Positions 58,011-64,000 of a stretch of 64,000 nucleotides of DNA are shown in pieces. A program made the translations under genes and the position numbers. The DNA lies in NCBI GenBank assembly GCA_024138015.1, contig JAMXBB010000011.1:67532308-67596307 (forward strand). Reading direction: 5' to 3'. The DNA comes from Lumnitzera littorea (Eukaryota; Streptophyta; Magnoliopsida; Myrtales; Combretaceae). Under the pieces are notes generated by a model. That model searched no databases. It was not told the DNA's origin and was given only the letters and a program-made list of their open reading frames with translations. Numbering within the stretch: position 1 is the stretch's first letter; every line of letters starts with the position of its first letter.

Positions 58011-58330
58011 TGAAGAGGAGGAAACACCTAATAACATTGACATATCGATGGGGACCTTCCATGTTGATGGATCCTCCACTTGGGAGGTAGGGTGGAGATC
58101 AAATAGTTCTATGAGGACCTTACGGCACCAAGGTTCTCTATGCACTCAAGTTTAGCTTCCCCTCTAACAATAATGAAGCCAAGTATGAAGCCCTTGTTGT
58201 AGGATTGAAGATTGCAACAAATGTTGATGCCAAGAAGATTAACATCCATTTGGATTCCATGTTGATGGTGTGTTAAATGAAAGGGGAATATGAACAAAAG
58301 AGGATACAATGGTGAAGTAACTCTAGATGG
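58011..58330 (+). pseudogene. K second RNase H (archaeal-type, Tat)
   Basis: TFHVDGSSTWEV at about 58056, then YGTKVLYALKFSFPSNNNEAKYEALVVGLKIA and DAKKINIHLDSMLMV, followed by MKGEYEQKRIQ. The pattern DGSS, NNEAEYEAL, DSQLVVNQVKGEYE is that of the additional archaeal-type RNase H carried by Tat and Ogre elements. The catalytic Asp (VDGS), Glu (NEAKYEAL) and Asp (LDS) are kept, though frameshifts and a stop intervene. Confidence 0.88.
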
Positions 58331-58798
58331 TTTAGGACCCTGTTTCCAACTTTACCTTCTAAAACATCACCAAAATCCCATGAGTAGAGAACTCTAAAGC
58401 AAATCATCTCTCCAAGCTCGTATCTACAGCCGTATCACCACCATACGAGGCCGATAAGTTGGTTTTCCTCCAATTCATGCCATAGTGAACTATTAACAAA
58501 CTCCCTCAACAAACCTTTGAGATCAACCTTACTCCTACTATACTATCATAAATGGACCCTCTCCTTAACTACCTTAGGATTGTTGCGCTACTAAAAGATA
58601 AGGTTGAAGCTAAAAGGCTTACCTAGTGACCAACTATACTATCATAAACGACATCCTTTATCGATGCAATTACAGCTTACCCTTCCTCTATTATCTGAGC
58701 AAAGAAGAGTCACCATACCTTGGAAGAGCTATGCTGGAGCATCTATAGCAACTACATTTAGGCTCAAGCCTTATATGTCTGAGCCTTTCACTTTAGAT
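58331..58798 (+). pseudogene. K linker and integrase start
   Basis: After a linker (ENSKANHLSKLVST-like) come MDPLLNYLRIVALLKDK, LYRCNYSLPFLYYLSKEES and LGRAMLEHL, the segment before and around the integrase zinc finger. It stops at 58798 with the tagat duplication where C3 begins, and continues at 61354. Confidence 0.75.
58794..58798. repeat. Left target site duplication of C3 (tagat)
   Basis: Exact copy of 61354-61358. Confidence 0.92.
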
Positions 58799-61353
58799 TG
58801 TCGCGACCCGAGGGGGCTAGTCGTGGCAGTCGCCGTATACCGTACAAAGAATTGTAGATTAAGTTCCCTTACAATCGACGATCCTTTTATACGATACACA
58901 AGGCTACAACTACTACTAACTACCAAGAGTGGGCAAGCTTAAGCAATAGCATTTCATGACAAATAATAATATAGAAAACATAACACATAATTTAAGTGTA
59001 TAAAAGTTTACAGATATAGCTTTTGAAACATGTCTAAAGTCAGACTAATTTAAAAATTATATTTTCAACTCTACATTTAGCCAAAAGTACTCTCTGTCCT
59101 CAAACAGCTCCCACATTGATCCCGTAGAGAAAGCTAACCTCGGGCATACGACGGCCTGACTCCATGAATAAGTCGGCCTGCAAGAGAAGTCTACGAGGGT
59201 ATAAGCTTACTAGCTTAGTGAGATATTTTCCCTCAACCATACAACAATCAAGTTATACTACAATTAAGTTCAACCAAATGAATGCATGAACAAGCAGTGT
59301 GCCAAACAAATATATGCAGGTGACCAGATACTGCATGTAACTCAGATTTAACGCCCTCCGAAGTCAGGGTTGGAGATTCTTCGGTACAGTCAAATCCGGG
59401 TATCATATTAGAACTTATTTCATAACGAAACTCCGCGTTTCGTATTTAAAATGTAATGGTACATCCATTACCAGCTTTATCAAAACGAGTTCTACATATG
59501 ATTGTGAGTAGGTTCACGCAGCCCTCACTCACCCCTAAACAAAGGCCTCTGGACTCGACCCATAGCCAGGCGGTTAGCGCCTCCAACACCTAGTCATCTC
59601 GCGGGCAAGGGTAAGGTCATATCGCACGTGTGCACCGTACGAAATCAATAACATTCAATAATCAACCCAAGTATGGCCTCTCGCTACCTCCGTGTAATGT
59701 GACTGCCTGGAAATAGTTATGCAGTGCATGATTTATGAATGATTCAAGTTAACTTTTCTAGTCGAATAAAGCTTAAGTCATATTTAATCAATGATCATTC
59801 TAAGTCATAAACAATCAATCTACTGAATTTACTATGCATCAAACATTATAGTATTGTACTTTAAAGTAGATTCACAAATCACAAGAATTATCATGCACAA
59901 GCATAACCCAACCCCATACACATTCATTTATACATGATAATTTAGATCCACTACTTACAAACACAAACAAGTATGGAATCATAAGGAAAAACTCACTCGG
60001 CCATGGCTAGTTCAAGGATCGTAATAGTCGGTGGACAGCTCAGGGTCGATATCGTGATCACCTGAGAATAAGGAAAATTTGTAAGATAGGGAATTTTAAA
60101 ACTAACTAGAGTTATAATGTATAAGGTTTATTTCACTTAGTTACGTGAAACTGTCGATTCGAGCTTTTTATCGAATCGCGTGTAANNNNNNNNNNNNNNN
60201 NNNNNNNNNNNNNNNNNNNNNNNNNNNNNNNNNNNNNNNNNNNNNNNNNNNNNNNNNNNNNNNNNNNNNNNNACTATAGTATAAAATACATAATACCCAT
60301 CATATGTATTCCAACAAATATACATAATACATCTACTCATGTATAATATACCTTTGTACATACATGTATACATATCTAATCTTATACATACATACACTAT
60401 TTAATTTATGTATTAGTGTACATATACCATATTATATTTATAAGAAAATACTCTAAAAATACTACCTTTATACATATGTATACTATATATAACATACATC
60501 TACAAATAAAATACTTACCTAGTCTTTTAATTTCCTTCCTTTTCTTTTCTTCTTCTTTTTCTTCCTTCTTCTCTCTTTTCTTCCTCTCTGTTTTTCTCAC
60601 GGTTTCATTTGTTAAAATGTGTCCAGAATGTTGTTTTCTTTTCTTTTTATTTTACTTATTGAGTAGCTTAGATTTTACGCCATATTAATTGCAAGAGTTT
60701 TGTTTGATTTAATTATTCAACACCTGGCAAGATGATCCGTTACGTGTGCTGTTTCTTTTAACTTTCATTTTGTTAGATTTGCTTTTGTACGCAGGAAAGG
60801 AATGTGAAATGGGAAAGGGAAGAAGGAAATGAGATAAATTGAAATTAGTAGAGAAGGAAAATGATATTTATTAAAAATTATGTGTAATTTTTCGAATCAT
60901 ATAAATTATAACGAATTTCCTCGTAGATTAGTTTTCAAAATTCTGTGAAATTTTATTAATTTAACCGGTATCCGTTACAATTATAATTTTTACAAGTTAT
61001 TATGAAAATTTTATTACAATATCGTACAAATAGGCAATTTAGTCGAAAATTATATTCGACTATAATTTTATTGCTATTGTGTAATATTTAACTATTTTAT
61101 AGGTTTACGTTTATGATTTTTGGGTCTCGAGCAATTTTGAGCTCGGTTTCGATTAATGATGCATAAACGAATTTTAGGGTTTTAGTAAGCGATTTAGGGT
61201 TTTGATAAATTCCGAAGGTTTTGTTATCGGTGTTATATTTGATTTATTAAACTTCATTTTCTTTTATTATTATTAGCCTTATCGACTTATTGTACCGTTT
61301 AGAACACTCGGACTTGAGTTAAGGTTCAACTATTGTTTTTCCTAGGGCTTACA
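58799..61353 (+). mobile_element. C3: young solo LTR in K integrase
   Basis: TGTCGCGACCCGAGGG to GGGCTTACA with a perfect duplication tagat. It shares its ends and internal layout with C1 and C2 but is CG-rich and diverged in the middle, so it is another subfamily. It contains an assembly gap of 87 N at 60186-60272. No gene is seen inside. The frame at 58604-58942 only bridges the K-C3 junction. Confidence 0.9.
60186..60272. other. Assembly gap (87 N)
   Basis: Run of undetermined bases. The length may be nominal. Confidence 0.99.
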
Positions 61354-61954
61354 TAGATACTACTGGCTAACCATGTAAGAAGATACGTAAACTTTGGCGT
61401 AACAATGTCATAGTTACCAAAAGCACATGCCCATAGATCGTATGCCCAGTTTCGAGCTCCACCACATGACTAGCCCTTGGTCCTTTACATAATGGGGACT
61501 TAATGTTCTTGGACCCTTCCTGAAGGCATCCGAAGGATGTCAATTCATTTTGGTTGTCACAAACTACTTTACTAAGTGGATAAAGGTACAAGCAATCGTT
61601 AGCATCATCGTAAGAGTAGCTGAAGGTTTCATTCTAATGAGCATCCTCACTAGATTGAAGGTCCCCTATGCCCTCATCATAGATAACGACAAATAGTTTG
61701 ATAGTATGTTGTTCTGGAATTTTTGTGATAAGCACCACATCTAGCTTTGCTACACGTTTGTTACTCACCCCCAAACTAATGGGCAAGTCAAGGCCATCAA
61801 TAGGATAGTCCTCGGAAGCCTAAAGAAGGGGGTAAAATGAGTAGGTAGCCAATGGGTGAATTAGTTCCCTATAATTCTTGGGGTATCGAACCACACATAA
61901 GACAACTATAGGTAAAAGTCCCTTTTGCCTTGCATTCGGATTATGCTAGTCTTA
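61354..61954 (+). pseudogene. K integrase core, after C3
   Basis: Reads RYYWLTM, then SFELHHMTSPWSFTxWGLNVLGPF, VTNYFTKWIKVQAI, LIIDNDKxFD, THPQTNGQVKAINRIVLGSL and a last part to AFG. The first catalytic Asp is Asn (LNVLGPF for LDLLGPF), the second is present in IIDN, and the Glu is Lys (QVKAIN for QAEAVN). The gene is cut at about 61954 by L. Confidence 0.9.
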
Positions 61955-63355
61955 TATAAGATATCAAGAGAGGGGGGGGAGAGGGGTGAATTGATATCTT
62001 TAAATTTTTTATAAAAAAAAAATTTATATAAGAAAAATACCCCTCTTAATAACTTAAAATGGTAAGTAGTGATATTTTAATAATTCAACACACAACTAAT
62101 CAATACAATTAAATAACGTAAATTAAAAAGATAAGGAAAGAGAATATTAAGTTGAGGATTTATAGAGCTTTAGCCTTCTGTCTACTACTCTCTTCCAGCT
62201 CCACTATTAAGGACTTAATCTACTTCATCGATACCGTTTCACTTAATCACTATAACAAAATTATAAGAGATTTATAAGCAACTGCTACACATAAGCTTTA
62301 CTATACTATACTCTACCTCTTTAGCTTTTCTTCAATCTAAGCTAATACAGATCTACAGAGTATAATTCAACTCAAACAACAAACAAATTTTACAAGAGAG
62401 ACAAGTGAGAATAACAATATGAATCTCCAAAGGATTTCAAATAAAAACAAGTAATGATTGATGAGAAATTCACTTCAGTTCAACTTTTTGGAGAAATATT
62501 TAAAATACGTTATGTGTTCTTTTAGATAGTAGAAATAGCTCTCATTTCAAATATAATGTATATGTAATCTTTTGCTTCTTAGATTCATCTGTATAATTTT
62601 AAATCACTTTTTCTTTTATACTTGAGTCTTCCAACAGCTAAAAGACAATGAGAATTATCTTCAAATCATGTTTATCCTTTTCAACATCTAGATAATCCAT
62701 AAATATTTTAGAGAAAATCTCAGTGAATTGAATTTTTAATCTGATCCTCTGAGCTTAGTAGGATATGCTTGATCAGCAGCTTGCATATGATATGCTTAAA
62801 CAACAATTTTCAAATAAGCTTCAATTTAAAAAAAAAAACCATGAAATCCCACAAGATTCGAAACCAATCTTATCCTTACCATTCTTATATATATCTTTGA
62901 TTTATCTAAAGATACGTTTGCTTAAAATAATCCCCGTGGATTCATAATTCCATCTTGAGTAAAACAAGATTAAGTATATTTCCCTAATACACCCAATCTA
63001 GTAGAGCTAAGCCTTGTTTATTTTGAATCTGATCAAATTTCAACATTACTCTTCTAGATTAACTATCTAAATAATTTTCTGAAGAGTGTTAGCCTTTTTT
63101 TTCCTTCGAAGTCTCTGAACATGTTTCTGAAGTGCTATATCGATTATTCTTATAAAAGCTTTCTAAAGCATTATTTGAATAAATTTATACTTGTCTGTTT
63201 TTCAATCAAGTCAAACCTTTTGAATAGGTTTATGAAAATAACTCAAATTGCAATTTTAAACCTTCTAAGAAACTCTCTAAATACCTACATACTTGTTAAT
63301 TTATTAACATTCTTCCCTTTTTGTTATCATCAAAATTCATGAGAGATATCCAATA
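61955..63355 (-). repeat. L: probable LTR of a minus-strand Ty1/copia-like element
   Basis: The left end reads TATAAGATATCAAGAGAGGG, the right end GAGATATCCAATA. On the minus strand it starts TATTGGATATCTC and ends CTCTTGATATCTTATA. The minus strand near 62000 has the CAATTCACCCCTC type of text common at the 3' end of copia (SIRE/Maximus-like) LTRs. A purine-rich AAAAAGGAGGAAAA on the minus strand precedes it. It interrupts K integrase. The second LTR is outside the window. The family is inferred. Confidence 0.55.
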
Positions 63356-63370
63356 TTTTCCTCCTTTTTG
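63356..63370 (-). other. L probable polypurine tract
   Basis: The minus strand reads AAAAAGGAGGAAAA just before the LTR, preceded by GCTATCATC. Copia elements often have CATCATCAAAAAGGGGGAGA here. Confidence 0.55.
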
Positions 63371-63738
63371 ATGATAGCAAAAGCACTTTATAGATCCAAA
63401 AAAATAAAGCAAACTGAATTGATATCCAATAATAAAAAAAAAAAAAACTAGTGAAAATTCACATAGCTCACACAATCAACATGTTGTGCAAAACTTAAAT
63501 GTTTTTTTTTTTCTCTCCCTCTTTTTTGTTAGCATCAGAGATTATTGATTAACTCTCCCTTAATGTATATAAATAAACAATATATGCAGACTGAAAAGAC
63601 TTCATTGAATAACAAAACGTACATAGCTAAGTTCATAGAGGGACTTAACATCAAAAAATAAAAGAAACTGATACTATAATAGAGTTTGATTAGAACAAAA
63701 GATCCTAACATAAAACAAAAAAACTAGAATGAGAAAAG
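63371..63738 (-). other. L 3' untranslated part
   Basis: A-rich runs at 63432-63446 and T-rich runs at 63504-63530. No gene seen. Confidence 0.45.
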
Positions 63739-64000
63739 TTATTTTTGAGATCTTTTTGTTTTCTTCCTATCATAGAGCTTAAATCTTCCAGAATATGATG
63801 GAATCACCTTGTTAGGCGAAGCAGTAGCTTCAGATGGTTTATTCACAATAAAGGTTGGTTCTTTGTTCTTCACAGAAGTAGGTATAGTCTGAGTTAGAAC
63901 AGGTACAGTAGCTTCTTTATTGAAATCAATAGAAAGAGCTTCTGTGTTTCCTTATGGAGGTATTTGTTCTTCAAGGTTTATAATAGGAGTGGCAATTTGA
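63739..64000 (-). CDS. Partial reading frame at the window edge, unknown protein
   Basis: The minus strand is open from the window end to a TAA at 63739-63741, apart from one internal TAA near 63950. It reads in part EATVPVLTQTIPTSVKNKEP, then PSEATASPNKVIPSYSGRF and ends KKTKRSQK. It is Pro-, Thr- and Ser-rich with a basic C-terminus. I do not recognise a domain. It may be the C-terminal tail of a protein of element L (for example an extra frame after pol) or a spacer that is open by chance. The N-terminal part is outside the window. Confidence 0.4.

Larger units (their letters stand above)
53575..61954 (+). mobile_element. Element K: Tat-lineage Ty3/gypsy retrotransposon, interrupted
   Basis: A probable 5' LTR, primer site, gag, protease, RT, two RNase H domains and integrase occur in order on the plus strand. 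Solo LTR C3 splits the integrase at 58799, and element L cuts it off at about 61955. The extra, archaeal-type RNase H and the DNGS protease motif place it in the Tat lineage. No 3' LTR is in the window. Stops and frameshifts are present throughout. Confidence 0.88.

Noticed and set aside
58604..58942. 112-codon plus-strand frame
   Set aside because: It crosses the K-C3 border in a frame different from integrase, so it is a chance fusion.
60416..60688. 90-codon plus-strand frame next to the gap
   Set aside because: T-rich low-complexity frame inside solo LTR C3 with no domain.
1..64000. Functional host genes, tRNA or rRNA genes
   Set aside because: None could be recognised. All long alignable frames belong to retroelements, and the short remaining frames lack domains or intron-exon structure I could support.

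Overview
This is plant nuclear DNA, most likely from an AT-rich dicot genome. The window holds no complete host gene and no RNA gene that I can support. It is almost wholly retrotransposon sequence, nested several levels deep and decayed by mutation. The plant call rests on the retroelement types: chromovirus-like Ty3/gypsy with Met-tRNA primer sites, Athila with an Asp-tRNA-type site, Tat with a second RNase H, an Ogre/Tat-like non-autonomous element, and a probable Ty1/copia LTR. Element letters are local names.

Layout. Element A (gypsy, minus strand) runs from before base 1 to about 24705. It is broken by element A1 (plus strand, 947-7363, complete with two LTRs) and by element B (minus strand, about 8415-22250, LTRs over 2 kb, tandem arrays, no pol). 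B is broken by C1, a 3.1 kb solo LTR with a perfect target duplication (16106-19211). Element E (24706-28104, plus strand, same family as A) keeps the end of its 5' LTR, gag, protease and RT. It stops where element F begins (minus strand, 28105-46525, same family as A1). F carries two inserts: H (29258-33217, a gag-protease element with no RT or integrase) and J (36304-45031, an Athila element). After about 2.2 kb of unassigned DNA with a foldback repeat comes C2, a second solo LTR (48732-51614). Next are an RNase H-like remnant, a two-copy 200 bp repeat, and element K (about 53575-61954, plus strand, Tat lineage). K's integrase is cut by C3, a third solo LTR (58799-61353, containing an assembly gap of 87 N). 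K ends in a minus-strand LTR (L) that runs into a partial reading frame at the window edge.

State of the genes. Every gag-pol is a pseudogene. Many stops are TAG where relatives have Gln or Trp codons, catalytic acids are lost in several RT and integrase domains, and three elements carry internal deletions of roughly 0.85-0.9 kb or more that remove RNase H and/or integrase parts. LTR ends often read TA instead of TG or CA. The pattern fits long-term cytosine methylation and deamination in silenced heterochromatin. Nesting gives a relative age order: E is older than A, A older than B, B older than C1; E is older than F, F older than H and J; K is older than C3 and L.

No new enzymatic or defence system was found. 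The most unusual structures are the 30 bp primer-site triplication at the LTR end of H, the four tandem-repeat arrays in B, and the age series of three solo LTRs from one superfamily.
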